Assembly (NCBI GenBank): GCA_016713535.1
Contig: JADJOY010000004.1
Span: forward strand, 371,992 to 435,991
Origin: Deltaproteobacteria bacterium
GTDB lineage: Bacteria; JADJOY01
Direction: 5' to 3'
Length of the DNA stretch: 64,000 nucleotides
This document shows, piece after piece, positions 8,363 to 18,185 of the stretch. The notes beneath the pieces are model-generated. The model ran no database searches and was not told where the DNA came from. It saw nothing but the letters and a program-made list of their open reading frames with translations. The number at the start of each line of letters is the position of its first letter. Positions within the stretch are counted from its first letter, which is position 1. Both the position numbers and the translations under genes were made by a program.

Positions 8363-10267
8363 TCACGGCCCGGAGGGCGCCGCCTCACCGGCGAGCACCG
8401 CGCCGCGCGCCTGCCGGACCTGGTTGCGCCCCGCCTGCTTGGCCCGGTAGAGCGCCTCGTCGGCGAGGCGCACCAGCACCGCCGCGTCGAGGAGCTCGGG
8501 CGTGGTCGTCGCCACCCCCACGCTCACGGTGATGGGGCGCAGCGGCCACGCCCAGCCCGCGATCACCTGCCGGAAGCGCTCGGCCTGGGAAAGCGCGCCG
8601 CGCGAGTTGCAGTGGGGGAGGAGCACCGCGAACTCCTCGCCGCCGAAGCGGGCGACGAAGTCGGTGCCGCGCGCGGTGGCGCGGATGAGCCGCGCGACGG
8701 CGCGCAACACGTCGTCGCCCGAGGTGTGGCCGAAGCGGTCGTTGAAGGCCTTGAAGTGGTCGACGTCGAGCATGACCAGCGACAGGTCGGTGGAGTAGCG
8801 GAACGCGCGGCTCAGCTCGCGCGCGAGGTGGTCCTCGAATGCGCCACGGTTGTTGAGGCTGGTGAGGGCGTCGGTGGCGGCGAGGCGGCGCAGCTCCTGG
8901 TTCACGACCTCGAGCTCGTTGCGGGCGCGCTCGACGTCGCGGCGCTGGGCGCGCTCCTCGGAGACGTCACGGAACACCGCCTGGGTGAACACCGCCCGCT
9001 GGTCCTCGACGCGGCGGCGGCCGGTGCCGTCGACGTCCACCACGCGCCCGTCCTTGGCGACGAAGCGCGTGGCGATCCGCCCCACGTCCTCGCCGGCCAG
9101 CACGCGATCCAGCATGGCCGCGCAGTGGGCGCGGTCGTCGGGGTGGACGATGTCGAGGAGCGTCAACCGCCCGACCTCGGCCTCGTCGTAGCCGAGCACG
9201 CGCTTCCATGCGCGATTCGTCTGCACGATGCGCCCGTCCGGGGTGACGCTCTGCACCAGGTCGCTCATGTTCTCGAACAGGTCGCGGAAGCGCGCCTCGC
9301 TCTCCTCGAGCACCTCGGTGGCGCGGCGCCGCTCCTTCACCACCGCCGCCAGCACCAGCGACGAGAACGCGGAGAGGCTGATGAGGCTCTGCGTCAGCAT
9401 CACCCGCTCGGGTACCGAGCGCTCGAGCCCGAACGGGCCGTGGCCGGCGGAGGTCTCGAGGATCGTCACCACCGACAGCACGGTGCTCGAGATCGCGACC
9501 CCGGCGAGCTCGGAGCGCAGCGCGGCGAGCATCACCAGCGGGAACACCGAGAACGCGATCGGCAGCGACTGATGGCCGAACACCAGCTCGGCCAGCGCGG
9601 CGAGCAGCAGCGCGAGCAACGTGCCCTCGGCCAGCCGGATCGGCCGGACCTTTCCCATGCGCAGGCGCCGCGAGCGGTCGACCAGCGCGAACACCGCGGG
9701 CGCCACGATCAGGTGGCCGATGGCGGCGCTCGACCACCACACCGCGAAGGCGGTGCTGAAGTCGCCGCCGTAGGTCGCCATCAGCGCCGCGCCGCCCAGG
9801 CCGGCCGCCACCGCCGCCCCCGCGCCCGCCGAGAGCGAGGCGAAGAGCAGGACGTCGCGCACGTCGCGGAACGCGAAGCCCGCGCCCGCGAAGCGTTGCA
9901 CCAGGATCGCGGCGGTGGACGCCTCGACGAAGTTCACGAACGAGAACCACACGCTGAGCTTCGGCCCCACGTCGTGGAGCGCCATGTCGGAGATCAGGTT
10001 GGCGGCGGTCGCTGCGGCGACCAGCGCCGCCCAGCGCCGTCGCGGCGCGAGCAGGAGCGCCGCGACGAAGAGCCCGCTCGGCGGCCAGAAGGTGGCGAAC
10101 TCGAGGCCGAACTGCTCGTCGTGGAACGAGAGCCAGTGGCCGATCTCGGCGGATGCCAGGAACGCGAGCCCGAACGCGAGGACGACCAGCGGCGCCGGCG
10201 CCGCGAGACCGACGAGTCGGTCATGCGGAGCGGCGGCGCCGGAGGGGATGCGATCGTATGTGGACAC
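8363..10267 (-). CDS. MASE1-PAS-GGDEF membrane diguanylate cyclase
   Basis: 634 residues. The N-terminal 25-310 holds about eight membrane helices of the MASE1 sensor type (FATFWPPSGLF early on). A PAS domain follows at about 330-445 (FENMSDLVQSVTPDGRIVQTN is its start), then a GGDEF domain at about 465-620. The active-site motif is GGEEF, competent for c-di-GMP synthesis from two GTP. An RxxD product-inhibition site (RGTD) sits five residues before it, so the enzyme should be feedback-regulated. No EAL or HD-GYP domain is present. It starts at a GTG only 7 bp from the divergent addB ATG, and it converges with the FAH gene across a 12-bp palindrome containing both stop codons. Confidence 0.92.
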   Translation of the reverse strand: MSTYDRIPSGAAAPHDRLVGLAAPAPLVVLAFGLAFLASAEIGHWLSFHDEQFGLEFATFWPPSGLFVAALLLAPRRRWAALVAAATAANLISDMALHDVGPKLSVWFSFVNFVEASTAAILVQRFAGAGFAFRDVRDVLLFASLSAGAGAAVAAGLGGAALMATYGGDFSTAFAVWWSSAAIGHLIVAPAVFALVDRSRRLRMGKVRPIRLAEGTLLALLLAALAELVFGHQSLPIAFSVFPLVMLAALRSELAGVAISSTVLSVVTILETSAGHGPFGLERSVPERVMLTQSLISLSAFSSLVLAAVVKERRRATEVLEESEARFRDLFENMSDLVQSVTPDGRIVQTNRAWKRVLGYDEAEVGRLTLLDIVHPDDRAHCAAMLDRVLAGEDVGRIATRFVAKDGRVVDVDGTGRRRVEDQRAVFTQAVFRDVSEERAQRRDVERARNELEVVNQELRRLAATDALTSLNNRGAFEDHLARELSRAFRYSTDLSLVMLDVDHFKAFNDRFGHTSGDDVLRAVARLIRATARGTDFVARFGGEEFAVLLPHCNSRGALSQAERFRQVIAGWAWPLRPITVSVGVATTTPELLDAAVLVRLADEALYRAKQAGRNQVRQARGAVLAGEAAPSGP

Positions 10268-10274
10268 TGCGATT

Positions 10275-13200
10275 ATGATCCGCGATCAGGTCCTAACTCC
10301 GCTAGAGCCAGTGACACTTCGTTTCATTCTCGGACGGACCGGGACAGGGAAGACGCGCCACTGCGTCGACGAGGTCGCGCGCGAGCTGGGGCGCGCGCCG
10401 GACGGCCCGCCGCTGATCGTCCTGGTCCCCGAGCAGGCGACCTTCCAGACCGAGCAGGAGCTGCTCGCGAGCGGCGCGGTGCGCGGCTTCGCCCGCGCGC
10501 AGGTGCTGAGCTTCGGCCGCCTGGCTTGGCGGGTGCTGCAGGAGACCGGCGGCGCGGCGCGTCCGGCGCTCAGCGACCTCGGCAAGCGCATGGTGATCGC
10601 CGCGCTCCTCGAGCGCCACCGCCGCGAGCTCGCGATCTTCGGACCGGTCGCCGACCGCCTCGGCTTGCCGCCGCGCCTCGCCACGTCCCTCCACGAGCTG
10701 CGCGCCCACGGCGTGACGCCGGAGAAGCTGCGCGAGCGCGCCCACGACCTCGAGGCGGAGCGGGGCGGGCCGACGTCGCTCTCGCTCAAGGCGCGCGACC
10801 TCGCGCTCCTCGACGAGGCGCTCGCCGACCACTGCGCCGAGCGCTTCATCGATCCGGACGTGTATCTCGGGCTCCTCGTGGCGCGCCTCGAGCGCTCGTC
10901 ACTGGTGCGCGGTGCGCGGGTGTGGATCGACGGCTTCGCGGGATTCACACCGGCCGAGCTCGAGGTGGTGGGTGGGCTGCTCACCCACGGCGAGCAGGTG
11001 AGCGTGACGTTGCTCCTCGACGCCAAGCGCGAGCGCACCCCGGAGCTGCTCCACGACAAGACGTATCTCTTCCGTCCCTCGCTCGAGACCGACTTCGCGC
11101 TGCAGGCCCTCGCGCGAAAGCTCGGCGTGCGCGTCGAGCCGCCGGTGCTGCTCACGGCGGAGCCCGCGCCGCCGCGGTTTCGCGCCGCGCCCGAGCTCGC
11201 GCACCTCGAGGCGACCTTCTTCGAGGCGCCGCGCGCGGTCGAGTGGAAGGGCGCGGCGCCGCGCATCACGGTGCGCGCCGAGCCGCGCCGCCGCGACGAG
11301 GTGGAGAGCGCCGCGCGCGAGATCCTGCGCCTCGCGCGGGGCGAGGGCGTGCGTTACCGCCACATGGCGGTGGTGCTGCGCGACCTCGAGAGCTACGCCG
11401 AGCTCGTCGAGGCGGTGTTCGCCGACCACGGCATCCCGGTGTTCGTGGACCGGCGCCGGCCGATCCCGCACCACCCGCTCGTCGAGCTGATCCGCGCCGC
11501 CGTCGAGGCGCTCGCGTGGGGCTGGTCGCACGAGGCGGTGTTTCGCTACCTGCGCACCGACCTGGTGCCGATCGAGCGCGACGCCGTCGATCGGCTCGAG
11601 AGCTACGCGCTCACCCACGGCGTGCGCGGCGAGGTCTGGTATCGCGACGAGCCGTGGGCGTTCGTGCGCCGCTACTCGCTCGAGGAGGAGCGCGAGCTCG
11701 ATCGCGAGACCCGCGCCGCGCTCGCGCGCCTCGACGCCGAGCGTCGCCGCGCGGTGAAGGAGCTGGACGCGCTGCGGCGCCGGCTCGGCGGCGCCAGCGC
11801 GACGCCGGTGCGAGCGCTGGTCGAGGCGCTGTGGGAGCTGCTCGTGGCGCTCGACGTGCCCGCGACGCTCGCGCGCTGGAGCGACGAGTCGGAGAGCGCC
11901 GGCCAGCCCGAGCGGGCCCGCGAGCACCGCGCGGCGTGGCGTCAGGTGGTGGCGCTCCTCGACGAGCTGGTCGCCGCCCTCGGCGACCAGCCGAGCGACC
12001 TCGACGGCTTCCTGCGGATCGTGGAGGCGGGGCTCGAGTCCCTCGACCTCGGCCTCATCCCGCCGGGCCTCGACTCGGTGGTGGTCGGCACCATCGAGCG
12101 CTCGCGTCACCTCGGCACCCGCGCCGCGTTCGTGCTGGGGGCCGTCGACGGTGCCTATCCGCCCGAGCCGCGCGAGGATCCGATCCTCGGTGACGCCGAC
12201 CGCGACGGCCTCGCCGAGGGCGGCCTCGCGCTCGGCGCCACCGCGCGCGAGCGGCTGCTCCACGAGTCGTATTTCGCCTACCTCACGCTGACCCGCGCGT
12301 CCGAGTGGCTGTGGGTGAGCCACCCACTCGCCGACGACGACGGCCGCTCCCTCGAGCCCGCGAACGCGGTGCGGCGGCTCCTCGAGACCTTCCCGCGGCG
12401 CGCCGCCGAGCCGGCCGACGCCGACGACGCGGCGCTCGCGCGCGTCGCCCGGCCGCGCGACCTCGGCGCGCTGGTGGCGCGGCGCCTGCGGGTGGCGCGC
12501 GACGGCGAGCAGCCGCCCGAGCGGCGCTGGCTCGCGCTCGCGGCGTGGATCGCCGGCTCTGCGTCGCTGCGCGCCGAGAGCGAGGTGGCGTTCCGGGCGC
12601 TCGACTACGAAGGTGACTACGGGCGCCGCATGGCGCCGCTCGAGCCCGCGCTGGCGCGCGCGCTCTACGCCTCGGGCGACGGGTTGCGCACCAGCGTCAG
12701 CCGGCTCGAGTCCTTCACCGCGTGCCCGTTCCAGCACTTCGCCGGCCACGGGCTCGGCCTCGCCGAGCGGCCGCGCGCGAGCCTCGAGCCGGCCGACCTG
12801 GGCTCGCTCAACCACGCGGTGCTGAGCGGCCTGGTGCGCGGGCTCGAGCGCGACGGACGGCCGTGGGCCGAGCTCTCGCCGGCCGAGGCGCGTGAGCGGG
12901 TGCACGCGCTGGTCGCCGAGCTCGTGCCGCGGCTCAAGAGCGAGGTGGTCCTCGACGATCCCCAGGCCCGCTACCTGCTCGGCGCCCTCGAGCGGGTACT
13001 CGACGGCAGCGTCGAGCTCCTCGGCGAGCACGCACGGCGCGCGCACTTCACCCCGCTCGCGGTCGAGCTACCGTTCGGCGAGGGCCGCTCCCCCGGCGGC
13101 GTGGTGCTGCCGCCGCTCGAGGTCGCGCTCGGCGGCGGGCTGCCGGCCGTGGCGCTGCGCGGCCGCATCGACCGGGTCGACCTCTTCGTCGACGACGGCG

Positions 13201-13859
13201 GCACGCCGTGGGCGCGGGTGATCGACTACAAGCGCCGCCCGCGGGGCCTCGCCGACGCGCGCGTCTTCCATGGCCTCGACCTCCAGCTCCTCACGTACCT
13301 CCTCGCGATCACCACCCACGGCGGCGCGCTCACGGGCGGCCGACCCGTGAAGCCGGCGGCTGCGCTCTACTTCCCGGTCCACGACCCGCTGCCGCTCTTC
13401 GACGCCCGTCCGGTGGCGGACGTGGCCGCCAAGCGCTGGCGCACCGAGAGCCGCATGAAGGGGCTGGTGGTCGACGACCGCGACGTGCTGCTGGCGATGG
13501 GCGCCGAGCCCGACGGGCCGTCGCCGCTCCTGCCGGTCGAGATGAAGAAGGACGGGACCCTCTCGAAGCGCGCCACCGCGGCGAGCCCCGCCGACTTCGA
13601 GCGGCTCTTCCGTCACGTCCGCGGCCACGTCCGCGAGACGGCGACGCGCATCCTGTCGGGCGAGGTGGCCGTGAAGCCCTACAAGCTCGGGCGCGACCAG
13701 ACGCCGTGTGGCTATTGCCCGGCACGGCCGGTGTGCCAGTTCGACCCGGCGGTCGCGAACCAGGGTTACGACGAGCTCGAAGGCCTCGGGCGTGGCGAGC
13801 TGCTCGCCCGCCTCGCGGCCGAAGGCGCCGGGGGAGCCGATGGCGACGTCCGCGGCTGA
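10275..13859 (+). CDS. addB: AddB subunit of the AddAB helicase-nuclease
   Basis: About 1194 residues, the expected size. AddB pairs with AddA to unwind and resect DNA double-strand ends for RecA loading. Seen here are an N-terminal ILGRTGTGKT Walker A, a degenerate helicase body, the C-terminal RecB-like nuclease motif VIDYKRR (near 983), and four cysteines of the iron-sulfur 'staple' (one in FTACPFQHF near 816, three in CGYCPARPVC near 1145-1154). The first ATG is 10275; the GTG at 10311 gives the short N-terminus typical of the family and is an alternative. Its end overlaps addA by 20 bp. Confidence 0.93.
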   Translation: MIRDQVLTPLEPVTLRFILGRTGTGKTRHCVDEVARELGRAPDGPPLIVLVPEQATFQTEQELLASGAVRGFARAQVLSFGRLAWRVLQETGGAARPALSDLGKRMVIAALLERHRRELAIFGPVADRLGLPPRLATSLHELRAHGVTPEKLRERAHDLEAERGGPTSLSLKARDLALLDEALADHCAERFIDPDVYLGLLVARLERSSLVRGARVWIDGFAGFTPAELEVVGGLLTHGEQVSVTLLLDAKRERTPELLHDKTYLFRPSLETDFALQALARKLGVRVEPPVLLTAEPAPPRFRAAPELAHLEATFFEAPRAVEWKGAAPRITVRAEPRRRDEVESAAREILRLARGEGVRYRHMAVVLRDLESYAELVEAVFADHGIPVFVDRRRPIPHHPLVELIRAAVEALAWGWSHEAVFRYLRTDLVPIERDAVDRLESYALTHGVRGEVWYRDEPWAFVRRYSLEEERELDRETRAALARLDAERRRAVKELDALRRRLGGASATPVRALVEALWELLVALDVPATLARWSDESESAGQPERAREHRAAWRQVVALLDELVAALGDQPSDLDGFLRIVEAGLESLDLGLIPPGLDSVVVGTIERSRHLGTRAAFVLGAVDGAYPPEPREDPILGDADRDGLAEGGLALGATARERLLHESYFAYLTLTRASEWLWVSHPLADDDGRSLEPANAVRRLLETFPRRAAEPADADDAALARVARPRDLGALVARRLRVARDGEQPPERRWLALAAWIAGSASLRAESEVAFRALDYEGDYGRRMAPLEPALARALYASGDGLRTSVSRLESFTACPFQHFAGHGLGLAERPRASLEPADLGSLNHAVLSGLVRGLERDGRPWAELSPAEARERVHALVAELVPRLKSEVVLDDPQARYLLGALERVLDGSVELLGEHARRAHFTPLAVELPFGEGRSPGGVVLPPLEVALGGGLPAVALRGRIDRVDLFVDDGGTPWARVIDYKRRPRGLADARVFHGLDLQLLTYLLAITTHGGALTGGRPVKPAAALYFPVHDPLPLFDARPVADVAAKRWRTESRMKGLVVDDRDVLLAMGAEPDGPSPLLPVEMKKDGTLSKRATAASPADFERLFRHVRGHVRETATRILSGEVAVKPYKLGRDQTPCGYCPARPVCQFDPAVANQGYDELEGLGRGELLARLAAEGAGGADGDVRG

Positions 13860-16800
13860 CCTCGACGAGGCGCGCTTCACGCCGCGGCAGCGCGACGCGA
13901 TCGTCGCGCGGGGCGGCGATCTGCTGGTGTCGGCGGCGGCCGGCTCGGGCAAGACGTCGGTGCTCGTCGAGCGCGTGATCCAGCGCCTCCTCGATCGCGA
14001 GCGGCCGACCGCCGTCGATCGCGTGCTGGTCGTGACCTTCACCGAGGCCGCCGCGGCGGAGATGCGCAGCCGCATCTCCAAGCGCCTCGAGCAGGTGCTC
14101 GTCGACCACCCCGACGACCGCGCGGTGCGGGAGCAGCTGGCACTCTTGCCGCGCGCCTCGATCTCGACGATCCACTCGTTCTGCCTGCGGCTGGTGCGCG
14201 AGCACTTCCACCACCTGGGCCTCGACCCGTCGGTGGCGATCCTCGACGAGCACGAGTCGCGCCTGATGCTCGCCGAGTCGCTCGAGGCGGTGTTCCACGA
14301 CCGCCACGCCGCCGAGGAGCAGGGCTTCCTGGCGCTGGTGCGGAGCTACGGCGGCGGCGAGGCGCCGGTGGCGGTCAAGGCGCTGGTGGTGTCGCTCTTC
14401 CGCTACACGCGCAGCCTGGCGCGGCCGGAGGCGTGGCTCGACGCGGCGGCGCGGCGCTTCACCGAGACCGCCGGCGCGGGCGGGATCGCCGCCACGCCGT
14501 ACTTCGAGCCGCTGCGGCGCGCGGTGGAGGTCGAGCTGGCGCGCTACGAGGCCGAGCTCGCGGCGCTCGCGGTGGCGGCGGTGCGCCCCGGTGGACCGGC
14601 GGTCTACGTCAAGCGCCTCGAGGCGGACGCCGCGGCGCTCGCGACCGCGTCCGCGGCGGTCGCGGCGGCGGCGAGCTTCGCGGCGCTGGTGGAGGCGCTC
14701 GCCGCGATCTCGTTCGGCTCCTTGAGCCCCGCCAAGGGCGAGCTCGACGAGGCGCTCAAGAAGTGGATCCAGGGCCGGCGCAACACCATCAAGAACAAGG
14801 TGAACGGCCTCACCGCGCGCCTCGCCGGCCCCGAGGAGAGCGACTGGCTCGCCGACCTCGGCCGGCTCGCGCCCCACGCCGCGGCGCTGGCCGCGCTGGT
14901 CCGCGACCTCGACCACCGCTACGCCGCGCTCAAGCGGCGCCGCGCCGCGCTCGACTTCGACGACCTCGAGCACTTCGCCCTGGCGCTCCTCGGCCGCGTC
15001 GACGAGGCGAGCGGGCGACTCGCGCCGACCGCCGTGGCGCGCGAGCTCGCGGCGCGCTTCGAGGAAGTGCTGGTCGACGAGTACCAGGACGTGAACGGCG
15101 TGCAGGAGGCGATCCTGTCGCTGGTGTCGCGCGACGCGGCGGCGCCCGGCGCCGGCAACCGCTTCGTGGTCGGCGACGTGAAGCAGTCGATCTACGGCTT
15201 CCGCCACACCGATCCGTCGCTCTTCCTGGCGCGGCTCGCGCGCTACCAGGCGGACCCCGCGGTGGGGCGCGCGATCGTGCTGGCCCAGAACTTCCGCAGC
15301 CGCCGCGCCGTGGTCGACGCGGTCAACTTCGTGTTCCGCCAGGTGATGAGCGAGGAGGTCGGAGGCATCGCGTATCGCGACGACGCCGAGCTGGTCTACG
15401 GTGCCGACTACCCGGACGCGCCGGCGGACGCGCACGCCGACGCGCCGGTCGAGCTCCACCTCGTCGAGCGCAGCGAGGCGCTCCTCGCGAGCGACGACGA
15501 CGGCGACGGTGGCGGTAGCGGTGGCGAGGCGAGCGAGCCCGGCGCGGCCGACGCGCCCGCACGCAGCGAGCTGGCCGCCTGGCTCGACGACGCGGTCGCC
15601 GCCGAGCGCGAGGCGCTGGTCGCCGCCAACCGTGCGCGCGCGATCGTCCAGGGCGACCCCGCGAGCGGAGCGCCGCCGGCGCGGGTGTGGGAGCGGCACG
15701 GCGCCGGCGGCGCGTGGGAGAGCCGGCCCGCGGCGTGGCGCGACGTGGTGGTGCTGTTGCGGTCGATCAAGAACCGCGCGCCGGCCTACGTGCAGGTGTT
15801 CGGCGCGTTCGGCATCCCGATCCACGCCGAGGTCGGCACCGGCTGGTTCGCGGTGACCGAGATCGGCGTGATGCTCGCGCTGCTCCAGGTCCTCGACAAT
15901 CCGCGCCAGGACATCCCGCTCGCGGCGGTGCTGATCTCGCCGCTCGGCGGCTTCCGCGCCGCCGATCTGGCGCGCATGCGCCTCGCCGACCGCCACGGTG
16001 ACTTGTGGGACGCGGTGCGCGCCGCGGCCGCGGACGACTCCTCCACCTCGAGCCCGCCGTGCGCGCCCGCCTCGCCCGCGCTGCTCGCGCGCATCGACGA
16101 GTGGCGGACCGCGGCGCGCCGCGGCGCGCTGTCGCGGCTGGTGTGGCGGATCTACGGCGAGACCCGCTTCCTGGACGTCGTGAGTGCCATGCCGGGAGGC
16201 GAGCAGCGCCGCGCCAACTTGCTCGCGCTCTTCGACCGGGCGCGCGAGTTCGACCACTTCGCGCGCCAGGGCCTGGCCCGTTTCCTCGGCTTCATCGCCA
16301 AGCTCGAGGAGCGCGACGAGGACCTCGGCACCGCGCCGGTGCTGGGTGCCGGCGACGACGTGGTGCGGGTGATGAGCATCCACAAGTCGAAGGGGCTCGA
16401 GTTCCCGTTCGTGGTGCTGGCGGGGCTCGGCACCGAGTGGAACGATCGCGACCTGGAGGGCGACGTGCTGTTCGACGGCGCGCTCGGCCTCGGCCTGCGG
16501 GTGGTCGACCTCGAGCTCCGCGCGCGCTTCCCGTCGCTCGCCCACCACGCGGTGAAGGCGGCGCGCGCCGCCGCGATGCGCGCCGAGGAGCTGCGGGTGC
16601 TCTACGTGGCGCTCACGCGCGCGCGCGAGCGGCTGGTCCTGATCGGCTCGGCGCGCGGGCTGGCCAACGAGTGCGTGCGCTGGGTCGCGAGCGGGCTGCG
16701 AGCGGGCGAGCGCCTGGCGCCGGCGCTGGTCGCGGCGGCGTGCCGGCCGCTCGACTGGCTGGTGCCGGCGGTGGCGCGTCATCCCGACGCGAGCGTGCTG

Positions 16801-17835
16801 CGCGCCGCGGCCGGGCTCGAGGGCGGGCGAGTGACCGACCCGTCGCGCTGGGACGTGCGGCTGTGGACCCGCGCCGAGCTCGACGCGGGAGCGCCGCGGC
16901 GCAGCGTGACCACGGTCGCGCGCGGCCTGCCCGACTGGCCGGCGCTCGCGGCGCTCGAGCCGAGTGTGCTGCGCGCGCACGCGAGCGAGCCCGCCGAGGC
17001 GGACCGCGCCGAGCTGAGCGCACGCTTCGCCTGGACCTATCCGTACTCCGCCGCGACCGCGCACTTCGCCAAGCTCAGCGTCACCGAGCTCAAGTCGCGC
17101 TTCGCCGCGGGAGCGCCGGCCGATCCGGACGCCGCCGAGGTGGAGGCGGCGCGCATCACGTGGCCGGTGCGCGGCGCCCCGCGTGGCTCACGGCGGGGAC
17201 GGGCCAAGGCGCCCGTGAAGGGGAGCGGCGCTGCGCCGCACGCCCTCGACGCGTGGGAGCGGCCGCGCTTCCTCGAGAGCGGCGTGCCGCGCGCGCCGGG
17301 TGCCGCGGAGGCGGGGATCGCGACCCACCTGGTGCTGCGCCACCTCGACGCGCGGGTGTGGCACGAGGCGGACGCGGTGCGGGCCGCGGTCGCGGTCATG
17401 GTCGCGCAGGGTCGGGTGAGCGCGGAGCAGGCCGCCGCGGCTCGCCTCGACGCGATCGTCGCGTTCGGTCGCTCGCCGCTCGGGGTGCGCCTCGCGGCGC
17501 GGCCCGAGGCGCTGCGCCGCGAGGTGCCGTTCACCCTCGGCCTGCCGGCTCACGAGGTCCACGCCGAGATCCCGGCGGGCGACGGCGCCGGCGACGTGAT
17601 CGTGGTCCAGGGGGTGATCGACCTGCTGATGGAGGTCGAAGACGGCGGCGGCTTCCTGGTCCTCGACTACAAGACCGACCGCGTGCCTCCCGCCGAGGTC
17701 GCCGCCGCCGCCGAGCGCTACCGCGGCCAGATGGCGCTCTACGGGCGCGCGGTGAGCGACACCTTTGGCCGGCCGGTGGTCGAGTCGTGGCTCGGCTTCC
17801 TGAGCGCGGGCGTGGCGGTACAGCTTCCGACGTAG
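13840..17835 (+). CDS. addA: AddA subunit of the AddAB helicase-nuclease
   Basis: About 1331 residues, UvrD-like SF1 helicase fused to a RecB-family nuclease. Walker A is AAAGSGKTS (about 30-38), the motif II region reads LVDEYQDVNGVQEA (about 411), late helicase motifs include VMSIHKSKGLEFPFVV and LYVALTRARERL, and the nuclease motif is LVLDYKTDRVP (about 1273-1283). The ATG at 13840 lies inside the addB 3' end with GGGGGAG upstream, indicating translational coupling. With AddB it forms the double-strand-break end-processing complex; RecBCD and AdnAB are not seen here. The reading frame is intact over 4 kb. Confidence 0.94.
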   Translation: MATSAADLDEARFTPRQRDAIVARGGDLLVSAAAGSGKTSVLVERVIQRLLDRERPTAVDRVLVVTFTEAAAAEMRSRISKRLEQVLVDHPDDRAVREQLALLPRASISTIHSFCLRLVREHFHHLGLDPSVAILDEHESRLMLAESLEAVFHDRHAAEEQGFLALVRSYGGGEAPVAVKALVVSLFRYTRSLARPEAWLDAAARRFTETAGAGGIAATPYFEPLRRAVEVELARYEAELAALAVAAVRPGGPAVYVKRLEADAAALATASAAVAAAASFAALVEALAAISFGSLSPAKGELDEALKKWIQGRRNTIKNKVNGLTARLAGPEESDWLADLGRLAPHAAALAALVRDLDHRYAALKRRRAALDFDDLEHFALALLGRVDEASGRLAPTAVARELAARFEEVLVDEYQDVNGVQEAILSLVSRDAAAPGAGNRFVVGDVKQSIYGFRHTDPSLFLARLARYQADPAVGRAIVLAQNFRSRRAVVDAVNFVFRQVMSEEVGGIAYRDDAELVYGADYPDAPADAHADAPVELHLVERSEALLASDDDGDGGGSGGEASEPGAADAPARSELAAWLDDAVAAEREALVAANRARAIVQGDPASGAPPARVWERHGAGGAWESRPAAWRDVVVLLRSIKNRAPAYVQVFGAFGIPIHAEVGTGWFAVTEIGVMLALLQVLDNPRQDIPLAAVLISPLGGFRAADLARMRLADRHGDLWDAVRAAAADDSSTSSPPCAPASPALLARIDEWRTAARRGALSRLVWRIYGETRFLDVVSAMPGGEQRRANLLALFDRAREFDHFARQGLARFLGFIAKLEERDEDLGTAPVLGAGDDVVRVMSIHKSKGLEFPFVVLAGLGTEWNDRDLEGDVLFDGALGLGLRVVDLELRARFPSLAHHAVKAARAAAMRAEELRVLYVALTRARERLVLIGSARGLANECVRWVASGLRAGERLAPALVAAACRPLDWLVPAVARHPDASVLRAAAGLEGGRVTDPSRWDVRLWTRAELDAGAPRRSVTTVARGLPDWPALAALEPSVLRAHASEPAEADRAELSARFAWTYPYSAATAHFAKLSVTELKSRFAAGAPADPDAAEVEAARITWPVRGAPRGSRRGRAKAPVKGSGAAPHALDAWERPRFLESGVPRAPGAAEAGIATHLVLRHLDARVWHEADAVRAAVAVMVAQGRVSAEQAAAARLDAIVAFGRSPLGVRLAARPEALRREVPFTLGLPAHEVHAEIPAGDGAGDVIVVQGVIDLLMEVEDGGGFLVLDYKTDRVPPAEVAAAAERYRGQMALYGRAVSDTFGRPVVESWLGFLSAGVAVQLPT

Positions 17836-18073
17836 TCGGGGCGCGAGCGCACCACGATCGCGATCGTGTTTCGGGGGTCTGGAACATGCTCGAGCGCGAG
17901 GCCACTCGGCCGGCTCGCGGCACGAGAGGACCCGTCAACCGGCGCGTCGCAGCGCGACGCCGCGAGCGCAGCGAGTGACTCGGGGGTGGGATCCCTACTG
18001 AGATCGGACGGCGTCGAGATGTCGCGTCATCGCGTATCGCCGGCGCGGCAGGCGCCGCGCCCTCCAGCGGGGC

Positions 18074-18094
18074 GGGGGGCTGGAACAGCCCCCC
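18074..18094 (+). terminator. GC hairpin downstream of addA
   Basis: Perfect 9-bp stem GGGGGGCTG / CAGCCCCCC with a GAA loop. There is no following T-run, so it is not a classical intrinsic terminator, but it separates addBA from the TRAP operon promoter and may pause or stop transcription. The rest of the 350-bp gap (17836-18185) shows no coding signal. Confidence 0.45.
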
Positions 18095-18113
18095 GTGATG
18101 ACACGTCACTCGG

Positions 18114-18142
18114 TTGACGCGCAGGAGCCCCGCGCCTACCTT
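18114..18142 (+). promoter_or_regulatory. Putative sigma-70 promoter of the TRAP operon
   Basis: TTGACG (18114-18119), a spacer of exactly 17 bp, then TACCTT (18137-18142). Transcription would start near 18150, about 36 nt before the dctP ATG, and the message would carry the strong GGGAGGA Shine-Dalgarno at 18174. This is the only good match in the gap. Confidence 0.5.
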
Positions 18143-18185
18143 GCCGGGCTCCAACCCGCTTTTCGTCTCGTCCGGGAGGATCGCG

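Noticed and set aside
8612-12193. A 1193-codon plus-strand frame rich in Arg, His and Glu
   Set aside because: It runs antisense to the diguanylate cyclase and then out of frame through addB, both of which have clear domains.
17836-18185. Small genes between addA and dctP
   Set aside because: Short open frames lack ribosome sites and protein-like composition; a hairpin and a promoter explain the region better.
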